NCBI GenBank assembly: GCA_012064385.1
Contig: QRDG01000527.1
Coordinates: 837,315 to 901,314, forward strand
Length of the DNA stretch: 64,000 nucleotides
From: Puccinellia tenuiflora
Lineage: Eukaryota > Streptophyta > Magnoliopsida > Poales > Poaceae
Direction of reading: 5' to 3'
Shown: piece by piece, positions 35,369-46,414 of the stretch
Numbering within the stretch: the stretch's first letter is position 1
Layout of the letters: each line of letters starts with the position of its first letter
Position numbers and translations under genes: made by a program
Notes under the pieces: generated by a model
What the model was told of the DNA's origin: nothing
The model's input: the letters and a program-made list of their open reading frames with translations, nothing else
The model's database searches: none

Positions 35369-35381
35369 AAATGGGGGAGAT
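35369..35381 (+). other. Polypurine tract of element B
   Basis: AAAATGGGGGAGAT next to the TGAAAG start of the 3' LTR. Confidence 0.87.
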
Positions 35382-37835
35382 TGAAAGTGCATGGTTGTCC
35401 CCATGCATGATTTTGGTAATTAATGACAATCTCTATGGACTAATATTTCCTTGAGCTATATTCATAGGTGTGTCCATTTGAGTTGCTTGATCTCCATTTG
35501 TTGGAATCAAGGTTTAGGGAAGAAGTATATGGGTTGATCAAGGCTTCGTGCGGGTTGATCAACTCTCAAGTCCAAGTGAAGATATGCCGAAGAGAGCGTC
35601 TCCCATCTTGGTGTATGGGGGAGCATCAAGTGAATCTTCACCGAAGCGCAATCGAAGAAAGGTGGTGCATCTTGAGGAGATGAAGATCGTCTTCATCGAC
35701 CTCAAGTGGATTTATGCGCAAGGCAAAGGTATGATCTTGATAGGGTTTCTATTTTACCGGTCTCATATTGTTTAGTGAGAGACCGGATTATAGGATAGAT
35801 AACCGTACTATCAAGAGGGGCTCTCGACCAAATATCGTGATCATATCGCCGTAGAGAGCACAAACCTTTGCATCCATGCAATCATCTTTATTGGTTCTTA
35901 TTTGTCTCTTATCGTGGTGTGGTCTTGGTGCTTGTCGTGCTTGTCATGACAAAGCCAAGTTCACCGAAAACGGTTCTCATATGCGTCTTCTATTGCGGTT
36001 TCGGTATTGGAGATTTTGCCGGTTCATCCATGCGGAAGATTTACCTCTTCCATGTCTTTGCAAAATCTCCATTGCTTGTTTGCCATTTTCAAAGGTTGCT
36101 TTTGTCGTCCTCTTTCCAACAAAATTGGTTTTATTTCATTCGGACTTCAATTGCAAAAGTTATAGAATTTCCGGTTTGCGAAAATGAGTTTTTAACCTTT
36201 CCCCATTTGGTTTTATAATATTTTCTTGGACTATGATGTTTCTCTGCATAATCTTGTTGTGCTCGTTGTGACGATTCCAACAAGTCCAAGATTATCGAAA
36301 ACGGAGTTCGTGGGTGAAAGTTATTGCATTTCCGATTTGCAAATGGGAGCTTTTACCTTTCCCCATTTATCTTTATATTATATTCTTGGACTATGATGTT
36401 TCTCTGTATATTCTTGTTGTGCTCGTTGTGACGATTCCAACGAGTCCAAGAATATCGAAAACGGAGTTCGTATGTGGGAGATATTGCATTTCTATTCCGG
36501 AAAGTTTTCTAAACAGAAATTAGAAAAAGAAAAAAATGGAAACAGGCAGGCCGGCCTGTCCGGGCCCGAGGCCGGCCTCAGGCCGGGTGGCTCGGGTGGG
36601 CTGTCGGCCTCGCGCGGCTCTACCTTGCCGGCCCAGGTCGGGGGCAGTCCGGCCGGTTCGGCCACTTGCCCGGCCCACCCGGGTGCCCAGGCCGGCCCAA
36701 GGCCGGTTCCAGACCGACGTGCCTGCTCAGCGCTGCTTCCTTCGATCTGTTCGCCAGATGCTTTCCCGGCCCAGCCGGGGCACAGGCCGGCCCCAGGCCG
36801 GGCAGTCGGGCTGCTGCTTTTTTGCTCTTTTTGGCCCCAACGGTCACATTTTCGGGGTCCCTATAAAAAGGGCTTCTTCCCCAAATTTCGAGCTCAGCCC
36901 ATTTTCTCTCTCCCCACCATTGTTGCAACATTTTGAGAGCTCGATTCCTGCACTTCCCTCCGTTGATTCTTGCCCAAATTTAGGAAAACAAGAGAGGAGA
37001 TCTAGATCCACTACTCCACCAAACAAAATCTCCTCTAAGTGAGGGAATCTCGTTGGATCTAGATTTTGGAGTTCTTGGTGTTTCTCCTCCGTTCTTCCCC
37101 CTAAATCCCTCCATAGCATTAGTTGATTTGGTTGGATTTTGGGGTGAAGGATTTGACCACTTGGTGTGATCTTCCCCTTTTGCATTTGTTGCATCGGGTT
37201 GTGCTCCCCACGGTGATTCATGGGATTGAAGGTTGGGAGCTTGTTACTCTTGGGTCATTGGACCCTAGACGGTGGTGCCGCGAAGATTTCGGCTTGTGAA
37301 GCTTCGGCACGCTTTGGGAGCCCCCAATTGAGTTGTGGGTGTGTGCCCCAAAAGTTGTAAGGGCTCCGGAATCCGCCCCGAAGGATTCCGATAGTGGAAG
37401 GTGAACCAAACCTTTGGGTGCGGTTCATCGGAGAATAGGGTGAGGCCTTTGTGGCATCTTGAGTAGGCCTTTTGTGGCGAGCTCACACCCCTCCAACGAG
37501 ACGTACTCCCTTAACAAGGAGGAACTCGGGAATAAATACTCGTCTCCGCGTGCCTCGGTTATTTCTATACCCGAGCCTTTTACTTATGCAATTTACATTG
37601 TGATAGCCTTCGTGCTTGAAGTTCATATCTTGCTATCACCTTGTTGTCATATTGCTTAGCATAAGTTGTTGGTGCACTTAGGAAAACCTAGTATATTAGG
37701 TTGTTGGCTTGTTAATTTAAACATCTAGTTTTATTCAGCAATTATCAAGCCCCTAAATAGAAAAAGTTTTAATCGCCTATTCACCCCCCCTCCCCCCCCC
37801 CTCTAGGCGACATCCGGGCATAGCTTGTTCTTTCA
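35382..37835 (+). repeat. 3' LTR of element B (2454 bp)
   Basis: Partner of 27240-29686. It ends GTTCTTTCA at 37835, followed by the target duplication GCATC. A few substitutions distinguish the two LTRs, for example two residue changes in the 71-codon chance frame that both contain. Confidence 0.93.
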
Positions 37836-40800
37836 GCATCTTTTCGCCAATTGGTTGCTTGACCTGTAGGCTTGCGTCAAAGATCTGATAATCCTGCAGT
37901 AAAGCTGAGAAGACATCAAAAACCTTTTTTGGATGCATTTTTGCACGGTTAAAAAGAGTATCATTTCTCGCTTTCCAAATGCACCAAAGCATAGTGTAAA
38001 GGTTATTTACTGACATGGAGGGATGATTAGAGTTTAGCAGGAAATTAAGGATGTCAGGAATAGAGTGGTGTTGTTGTATTAAAGAATCAGTGTTGATAAA
38101 CCAAGGTTGCAAGAACCAGACAGCTTTTGCAAAGTGACAACCGAAAAACAAATGCATATCATCTTCCTCTAAATTACACCTTGAGCAGATAACCGAAATA
38201 TGTCTAGAAAAACGACCTGCTCTTTTACCTGTGGCTAGGGCTCTTCTCAATAGTCTCCAAGCAAAGGTCTGGACCTTTGGGATCATGTGCTTCTCAGCCC
38301 AAATCTGATTGAGCAAGTGTATAACCTGCTGAGACACTTGTTTAGGCATCTGGTTCCGTGGTAACTGCAAATTTTTGAAACAATGCGTATATGCACTTTT
38401 TGTAGAAAACTTCCCTGCGGGAGTCAGTTTCCAAACAAGCATGTCTTGGCCCACATCATCAATGATAGGAGTGTTTAAAATGGTTGTGGCCACTTGCGGA
38501 GTAAATAGAGAGTTAACTAGATCATGGTTCCAGGCCTTAAGATTTGGGATCCACAAGTCTTTAATAGTTGCAGGATAATTAAAAGGAGGTTGCTGAATGA
38601 CAAGATTGTTACAGATATTCTGCCAACGATCAAACCAAGGTGTACTCCAAATGGGAGAGGAGCCATCAACGATTTGAGTAAAACAAGCAGATTCCAAAAG
38701 AGGTTTTACCTTTAAAATGGCAGCCCAAAAAGCAGATTTTGGACAACTAGATTTTGCTCTCCAAATAGAAGTGTCAGCATGGTATTTTGACTTCAAAATA
38801 AGCGCAAGATTACTAGTGGGGTCCTGAGCAATCCTCCAAGCTGTAGAGAGAATCAAGCTCTGATTCAAGGCTTGGAGATTTCTAATACCTAGACCACCAC
38901 TTTTCTTGTCGGTGCAAATATCTGCCCATGCCCTTAAGCAAAGATATCTTGAAGTATTATCATCTTTTATTCCTGTCCACCAAAATCTCCTAATGATAGC
39001 AGTGATACTAGCAAGAAATTTTTTGGAGAACAAAATATTTGACATGTAATAGACAGGGATAGAAGAGAAAACCGATTTAATAAGAGTAAGTCTAGCAGAG
39101 TGAGACATTCGGTTTGCCTTATACGTTGAAAGCTTGGATTTAAACTTGTCATAAATAAAAGAGTAAGCAGCGGATCTATCTTTAGCAGGCAAAACCAAAG
39201 GATGTCCTAAATGGATAAAAGAGGCATCAATATCAAGGACAGGAAACAAACCTTTTATTTCTTGCCTAAGCTGCAAATCAACATTAGCACTAAACATAAT
39301 CCCTGACTTTGCCCAATTTGGGACTTGGCCTGAAAGGGAACAGAAATGATTTAAGATTGAAAGGATGGTTTCAGCTTCTTGCTTTGTTGCGGCTCCACAC
39401 ACCAATAGGTCATCTGCAAACATTAAAGAGTGCACACGAGGGCATTGGGGACCCAAAGAGATACCTAAAAGCCTGTTATTATGTAGAGCATCTTGAAGAG
39501 CCAAGGATAGTTCATTAATAGCTAAGATAAAAAGAGAGGGGGAGAGAGGACACCCCTGTCTTATACCTCTAGAGCTTTTAAATTTACCAAAAGGCTGCCC
39601 ATTGATAATAACTGAGAAAGTAGAAGTAGCTATGCAAGCATGGATCAAATTAATGAAATGGGCACTCAAACCTTTACGAGCTAAAGCAGTAGCAATAAAA
39701 TGCCATTCAAGTCTATCAAAAGCTTTGGCAAGATCAATTTTTAGCATGAAGCACTTTTGTTTGAAAGATTTTAAACTAAAAGAGTGAGAAATCTCCTGAG
39801 CAACAATGATGTTATCACTAATCCTTCTACCCTCTATGAAAGCCTGTTGAGAAGGATGGATGTAATCAGCTAGAAGAGGCTTCAATCTGTTGGCCAAAGA
39901 CTTGGAGATGATTTTATAAACAACATTACATAAACTAATTGGCCTGAAGTCAGAGGGCATGTGGCAAACCAGTTTTTTTGGAATAAGTGCTATATGAGTT
40001 TCATTAAGTTTTGGTGGCATTTTACCTGTTTCATAGAAGGTCCTTACCAATTGTGTTATATCCTCAGCTATCCAACTCCATGCATTCCTATAGAAACCAA
40101 CATTAAATCCATCTGGACCTGGAGAGGCATCCTTCTTCATTTCTTTAATGATGTTCCAAATCTCCTCTTTGTCAGGTATAGAATTTGTGAAGTCCTGCAC
40201 ATCATAGTTATTAACAGAAAATATAGCAGGTCTACCTTGTGAAGGGCAACTAGATTGAAAAATATTACGAAAATAAGCGATAAATTCATTAGCTATATCT
40301 TGAGGGTCAAATAGATCTTGTCCTTGACTATCCATAATGGAAACAATCCTATTTCTTCTCCTCCTCTTGGTGACTGCATGATGGAAAAAAGTTGTGTTCC
40401 TGTCACCTTGTGTGACCCAATGCTTTTTGGCTCTTTGCTTATAGAATTCGTTTAACTTTGTCATGCTTCCTTCATATTGGGCTACCAGGTTCGCTTCAAG
40501 AGCATGGTCCTGCTGGTCTAGAGGCTGCATCTGAATATCATTAATTTGATTGTGCAGCTCATCAAGTTGCTGCTGAAGTGGCCTTTTCTTTTTGCACCAA
40601 ACTTTGAGAGTACCTGCAAGATGGTTAGTGCGCACATGGAAAGGTTTTGCAGCTGTAGATGCCCAATCATTCTTTGCAACAGATTGATAATCTCCCTCAA
40701 GTGGCCACCAATTTTCAAATTTGAAAGTGAGCCGAGGCCTTTTAAATTTAGACTCAGTTGAAAGTAAGATAGGAGCATGATCGCTAAAACTATGAATAAT

Positions 40801-41371
40801 GGGCATGTTGAAAACATTTGTCATAGGGAACAAAGTACACCATTCAGCATTAGCGAGACAGCGATCGAGACATTCAAAAATAGGACTAGAAGAAAATCTC
40901 ATGTTAGTCCAAGTGTAAGCAGGTCCTGAAAACCCCAGATCAAACAAGCCACATTGTTTTACATAATTGTTAAAAGCTCGCATACGATTGTAATTAACAT
41001 TAGCCCCATAAGATTCCTTTTGATGCATAATATTATTTAGGTCACCTAAACAAACCATAGGCTTGCCCAAGTTGTCAAAAACAAAGTCGGCAATGTGTTC
41101 CCAAATCATATCAGTACTATTATGATGGGGATCGCCATAAACACAGGCAAGCAGAAACTCTACATTACTAGGAATATGCACAGCTACAGCGAGAATATAA
41201 TATCTACACGAAAGCTTGATGTCAAGATGAATTTCGTCGGACCACATCAGCCAAAGCCCCCCAGAGAGGCCGACCGAGGGCACAACAAAACTGGCATGAG
41301 CATTAAAACGAGCATTTATATCAAGAGTTGTACATTTAGAAGATCGAGTTTCAGAAACAAAAGTTACGTGT
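37836..41371 (-). CDS. LINE B ORF2: endonuclease and reverse transcriptase
   Basis: An open frame without stops across this 3.5-kb piece. Order: endonuclease (FVSETRSS near 41350; CLGDLNN; SDHAPIL near 40780), RT (MPSDFRPISL, LKIDLAKAFDRLEW, GIRQGCPLSP, catalytic FADD near 39410), zinc-binding CSRC...H domain near 38190. Unlike the other LINE copies here, the RT catalytic motif is intact. The frame runs a further ~20 residues into the LTR of element B by chance; the true continuation is the RNase H piece at 27239. The N-terminal end is cut by the gypsy insertion at 41371. Confidence 0.87.
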
Positions 41372-41783
41372 TGACGAGCTTGTGGCTCGGCAAATCCCTA
41401 GGTCGAATACCCCGGGTTGATTGAAGGAGGAAGAGAGAGATCAGGCTGGTGAACACGACGGCTAACAGGGGGCGATTTACCCAGGTTCGGCCCCTCGAGT
41501 TGAGGTAAAGACCTACTCCTGCTTGTCTGGAATTATCGATTGGTGGCTACAATGCGATGTTCAATGATTCGATGCCCTAGACGGCGCACCCTCCCGGCCT
41601 TTATACTACAGGCCGGGTCCCGGGTGGACGGTGCGGATTGCACGTACAGGATAAGGAAACCTCCTCACCGACCTAATGTCGACTACTTGTTGTATACGGA
41701 ATCCTTCTTGGGCTTCGCTGGGCCTTCCTTGGCGTGACCCAAGTACCATCACCGTGGGTGACCCAAAAGGTAGCCCCACGACA
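41372..41783 (-). repeat. 3' LTR of the Tat element (412 bp)
   Basis: Plus-strand ends TGACGAGC ... CCACGACA. By eye identical to 52266-52677. Adjacent duplication CGTGT at 41367-41371. Confidence 0.95.
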
Positions 41784-41799
41784 GTAGCCCCCGAGTGCT
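41784..41799 (-). other. Polypurine tract of the Tat element
   Basis: The minus strand reads AGCACTCGGGGGCTAC directly before the 3' LTR start TGTCGTGG. The core GCACTCGGGGGCT also recurs in units of the minisatellite at 46415-47430. Confidence 0.7.
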
Positions 41800-41957
41800 C
41801 AGTCGAATCGCAGAGTCGGGTGGAGGACTCCCCCCTTCGGGGCACGCCACATGGAATCGTTGATGAAGATTGCTTCGAGTGAGCTTGTCTTGATTCTTCG
41901 GGTGCGCCGTCTTGATTTTTCGGAGTCGCAGCATTTCGACTACTTTTCTTCATAATC

Positions 41958-42000
41958 ATCGGGTGCGCGAACAGCGCTCCCGATGGGAGTAGCCCCCGAG
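41958..42000 (+). repeat. First copy of a 42-bp dispersed repeat
   Basis: The stretch ATCGGGTGCGCGAACAGCGC, running on through GGGAGTAGCCCCCGAG, is repeated at 44363-44405 inside intron 3 of the antisense gene. It contains the AGCCCCCGAG motif of the minisatellite. Confidence 0.85.
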
Positions 42001-42547
42001 ATTAAGCTGAATTGCTCGCAATTGAGATTAAACTCAAATTTACCTCAGTCGAAAAGCCCGCTCCCGATGGGAGTAAACAGATGACTCAAATTCGTCCGAG
42101 TCGAAACTGTCCTGGCTCGACTTACTCTTCACTCAGCCTTGATGGCCTACTAGTCATAACATCAGCTTTATAAAGCTTACTTCGTCTTACTCCACTCGAA
42201 CGTTTGGTTTGAACGTACTTGGTTCAGTCGAACGGCTGTCGAATGCTCAGCCAATTGCTTGGCTTAATTGACACACTTCCATGATGACGTCAGGGATGAC
42301 GCTTTTGATGACATGACTCGACAGGCTCTGCGCCCGACGGGACGTGACGATGGTGGGCCCGCTGCCACAGCGACGACCGCTGAATATGGACCGTTGGGCG
42401 CGAAAACTCCGCGGCGTGATGATGATGCTTCGGTTCCCGTGCGTAGTGGAGCACGACTGGGGTGTCCGTCGCGCGACACGTGGACGGCTGGATTCTTGCG
42501 GCGCGATGCAGTAGCACGATGGACGGCCGTGATGAACTGCCCCGCGG

Positions 42548-42555
42548 TATATATT
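42548..42555 (+). promoter_or_regulatory. TATA box of the antisense gene
   Basis: TATATATT lies 129 bases upstream of the ATG at 42677, between GCGG and CACCGCGG. Distance and context fit a Pol II core promoter that fires opposite to the element's own transcription. Confidence 0.5.
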
Positions 42556-42676
42556 TTTCACCGCGGTGCAGAGGCAGTTCACGCATCCTCATTCTCCTCC
42601 ATCTCGCCGCCAGTTCTTGCCTCCATTGTTCCTCGCAAAAAGCTTCCAACAAAGTTCTCCCCTTTCCTCCGGCGAC

Positions 42677-45300
42677 ATGGGCCACAAGAGGAGCAAGGGT
42701 ACTGAGAGCTCCTCCGCCGCCGCCGGCGACGACGCCGGGATGAAAAAGGTGGAGGGCGACTGGAGCAAGTCCTCCGTCAAAGCATCGGAGCTCGACAGCC
42801 TCCGCCAGCAGGGGCTGCTGCCACCGGAGGCCGTGGCGACGACGCGGGTGCCCGGTAAGGATTCTGTCCCTGCTCCCCGTAGTGGGGAACGCGTATGCTT
42901 CGTGGAATTCCTTCCACGGGGATTCGGGTTCCCCTTGCACGATTTTGTCCGTGGGCTCTTGTACGCCTATGGGATTCAGATCCATGATCTGACTCCCAAC
43001 AGCGTCTTGAGCATCACGAGCTTTATCGTGCTCTGCGAGTGTTTCCTGGGGATCGCACCCCACTGGGCACTGTGGAAGTCTCTTTTCCTGGTGCGCCGGA
43101 TGGTGGGTAAGTCGAAGGAGACCTACCCGGTCGGCGGCTTCGGAATCCAGCTGCGCGGCGACACGAACTTCTTCTACATGAAGAAGTCCGACTCCGTGCA
43201 AGGCTGGAGGAAGAAGTGGTTCTACATCACGTGGAACCAGGCCGGGATCCCCGACTTCGCTGCTAAACGGCCTCTGAAGAAGACCAACGCCTGGTCGCAC
43301 CCCCTGTCGACGGAGGAGAGGGAGTCGATCAAGCCGCTGCAGTCGCTTCTTCGCGGGTTGATCAAGACGATGGGACGCGAAGCCGGCGGAATCCAGCTGA
43401 TCGCCATGTTCCACAGGTTGAGGGTGCAGCCTCTGCAACAGCGCCCTCTCCCAATGTGGGAAATGGCAGTCGACCCGGCAATGGACGATGCACAAGTCGC
43501 AATCAAGGTGAGGGGCATCACCAGCCTTCGGGTTGCTGACGCGTGCAACGTGACTTGCCCAGTCGAGCCGTTCAGCTCGACGAATCCGATCCCAGAGGTA
43601 AGTGTTTGAATCTTGAAGTCTTCTTTGTGTGTCATTCGACTGTCTATTTTCTGATTTTCCGACTGTTGCTTGCTGCTCTTCAGGATCGTAAGAACTACGT
43701 GAGCCTTCCTCCGTTGATGGAGAATGGCGCTCACGTTGAAGCCGCAATCGTTGCCGAGCAGGACGGCGATGAAGAGAGTCCTCCACCTGCCTACTCGCGT
43801 AGCGAGGAAGTGGAGGAGGAAGAAGAGGAGGACACAGCTCCACCCGCGAAGCGGCGTAAGCAGAAGAACGTCGACTTCACCGCGGCGACGTCTCCCTTGA
43901 AGGAGGCGGCGGAGGAGAAGGACTCTAGCGGATCTTCTTCAGTGCCGAAGGAGCCGGTGAACCCGCTGATGGCGACTCCGCTGGACTCCGCGCCTCCCGC
44001 GGGGTTTTGGAGGATGCCGACTCCTTCCATGAGCAGCACTGGTGAAGATGTTGACAGGTAAACTTTCTGCGACTGAACCTTTCTGATTCGTTTCTTCTTT
44101 CTGTTCCTTGGGTGTTTTCTGAATCTTTTGTAAGCAGCCATCAAGGTGGTAATGTCCATGCTTCGCCTCGTGAGGAGGAACACCAGTCTGCTGCCCCGGA
44201 GCATGCGACTGGTACAACTGAAGAGGCGCCACGGGCGAACGATCCTCCGGTGCTGGACCCTTCGACGGCCGCCCGGCCGGATGGTGCCGCTGATGCGACT
44301 GTCGTGGATGCTGATCTGATCCAGCATGTAAGTATCTTCTTTCTTATCTTGCAAATTCTTGTATCGGGTGCGCGAACAGCGCTCCCGATGGGAGTAGCCC
44401 CCGAAGATGTGCGTGACTAGAATAGTCGGGTACAGATTTATACTTCTTTTTCCGCAGCCCATCTATCGTCAGCAGATGGAAACGGCCACCCGCTTCATTC
44501 GTCTGGAGCAGGAGGCTAGTCAACTTCGTGTTGCGCTTGAGCAGTCGAGGAGTAAGTATCCCTTTTCGAGTCTTTTGTACTTTCTTCGACTGTCTTCAAT
44601 TCTGACCTTTTGCTCGGGTGTTCTGCAGAGGACAACCAAGGCTTGGCGAAGCGGGTCCAGCAACTGGAGAAGTCGCTTGAGACCCAGACTGAGGCAGAGA
44701 AGGTTCAGGTCGAACGCCTGATTAGCATTGTCACGGCCATTGGTGGTAAGTTCTCGGCTGATAGAAGCCTACTTTTGCCTTTGCTGCCTGCAGGCAACCT
44801 TACTATTCGCGTTATTTCTGAATGTAGGTGTTGGTGGTGGTCCTCCGCCTGAAGGGACGTCCAGCGCGAATACCACCTTGTCGGCGGCAGTCGACCTCTG
44901 CAACCGGGTTTGCGCGTGCGCCGCGGACGCTGTGAAGAAGTCCTCGAGCGCCCTGGCCAACATCTATGAAGGTGTTTTCCCTGGTCAGGCCGCGCCTAAG
45001 GAGGCTGACAAGCTGGCAGCTCCATTTGCTGAGGCGAATGTGATGGCCAACTACACCCGCACCCAGACGGTACGCGGCTCCGAGCTCACCTTCCGTCTGT
45101 TACTCGGTCATGGGATCTCGGGTGACTTTGAGGCGGCTGTGAGCGACTTCCCTCGAAGGCCCGATGGAAAGTCCAAGTCCCTGACCAGCGTCAAGGACAA
45201 GGCGACTCAGTTAGCTAAAAAGCTGATTGACACCTTTGAGAGGAAGCTTGCAGAGTCAGCCGCCAAAAAGGGCCGCGCACCGTCGGGTTCTGCCATGTAG
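42677..45300 (+). CDS. Antisense ORF of the Tat element, six exons (722 aa)
   Basis: Exons: 42677-43597, 43684-44057, 44138-44327, 44458-44551, 44629-44745, 44828-45300 (TAG). All introns are GT-AG and the phases agree; the exons total 2169 bases with no internal stop. Exon 1 (307 residues) matches the domain that databases label putative gypsy-type transposon / Transposase_28 (blocks FPLHDFVRGLLYAYGIQIH, WRKKWFYITWNQ). Exon 2 is acidic then basic (EEEEEEDTAPPAKRRKQK, a possible nuclear signal); exons 4-5 form a coiled coil. Such antisense ORFs are known from Tat elements; their function is not established. Intact in this copy although gag-pro is lost. Confidence 0.8.
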
Positions 45301-45437
45301 TGTTGTAGTAGGGGTCTTCTTTTGTCTTTTGTAATGAAACTTGGTGAAATCAATGAATATGCTGATTCTGTCATGCGACTGTGTTTTTGTCTAGTCGTGT
45401 TGAAAATAGTGCTCTCTGATGTTCTTTAAATTGACAG

Positions 45438-46309
45438 CCTGACGGAAGTGCTCCTCCTGAAGTCGCGGAAGATATCCGTGCGTACTGGGATGAGGGCACC
45501 TCTTCGGCTGCGCCTGCGTCTTCGCGTTGTCCGACTCCTCCGGCTCCCGCGCGGAGCAGGAACGATCAGCGAGTGTTCAATTATATGAGGAACAAGATCA
45601 CTGAACTTGAGTCGAAGCTGCGGAGAACTGAAGTGGAGCTTGATCGCCTCAGGGCGCGTTCCGCTGGGCCGTTCAATCAGCGCGAACGGTTCCTTCTTGA
45701 CCAGATTGATCTGATATGTCGACAGCTGCAAGGTTTGGGCTCTAGCTGCTTCTCTTTGATTTCTTCATGCTTGTGTTGTTCTGCACCTTGACTCGTTAAT
45801 TTGCAGTTGTTAACCCCGACTGGAAAGCCGAGAACGCTCGAGTGGACGAGCGCGTGGAGAGTGAAGCCACCGGTAATTCGGTCGAAGCTCGCCAATTCTG
45901 GGTACATAAGGGAGAGGGCCGTATACTCGCGCGGATGCTGGATCGCACCTGGCGAGCTGCGTTCGTACTTGAAGGTTGCAGGAAGGCACTCTGGCAAATC
46001 AACAAAGTGTTCTTCCCCCTTGATGAACAGCCGGAAGGGTTGCCCGCGCTGTTGGAGAGGTTCCGCAGTAGCAGGGCGTTGAAGGTGGTCGTCTTCAACC
46101 AGCTTGTTGCCGGGGCCAACACGGCGTTTGCCTATGTTCGACTGCATCGACCTCATGTTCCCTTGGATAGAATACTTGATGGCTTGCCTAGGGATGTTGA
46201 TTATGCCGAATCCCTTGAACCCGCACGTCAGGTGATGCAACAGGTCATGAATCATACAGAGCGACGTGTAGGGCCACTGGATGCGCCAAAGGAAGAGCCT
46301 GTCGACTAA
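45438..46309 (+). CDS. Second antisense coding segment, two exons, start not found
   Basis: Exon 45438-45732 follows an acceptor (TTGACAG) and ends CTGCAAG|GTTTGGG; exon 45807-46309 follows TTTGCAG and ends EEPVD-TAA. Phases agree. The first exon encodes a helical, Arg/Glu-rich coiled coil (NKITELESKLRRTEVEL), the second a compact region beginning VVNPDWKAENARVDERV. There is no ATG before 45573, and no simple splice joins it in frame to the end of the 722-aa gene, whose stop and possible poly-A site lie between. It may be an alternative 3' part or a second gene. Confidence 0.5.
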
Positions 46310-46414
46310 GAAAAACAGCTTGTAACATGAATATATGTATGCATGTAAATATGCTGATACGGGGTTAATCCCTAAGTATATGAAAACGTTGTGTCGTGAA
46401 CTCATAACCCGTGT

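Larger units (their letters stand above)
27240..37835 (+). mobile_element. Element B: gag-only copia-type LTR retrotransposon
   Basis: Complete insertion of about 10.6 kb, flanked by GCATC at 27235-27239 and 37836-37840. LTRs begin TGAAAGTGCATGG and end GTTCTTTCA. Primer site, gag, non-coding tail and polypurine tract are in the same order as in element A, to which it is related but clearly diverged, especially in the LTR. No pol sequence is present. It inserted into LINE B, whose reading frame resumes on the other side. Confidence 0.93.

Noticed and set aside
42290..43843. 517-codon minus-strand frame inside the Tat element
   Set aside because: It is the complement of the antisense gene's exon 1 and intron 1, with no similarity to Gag or Pol; composition rich in Arg, His and Leu fits a shadow frame.
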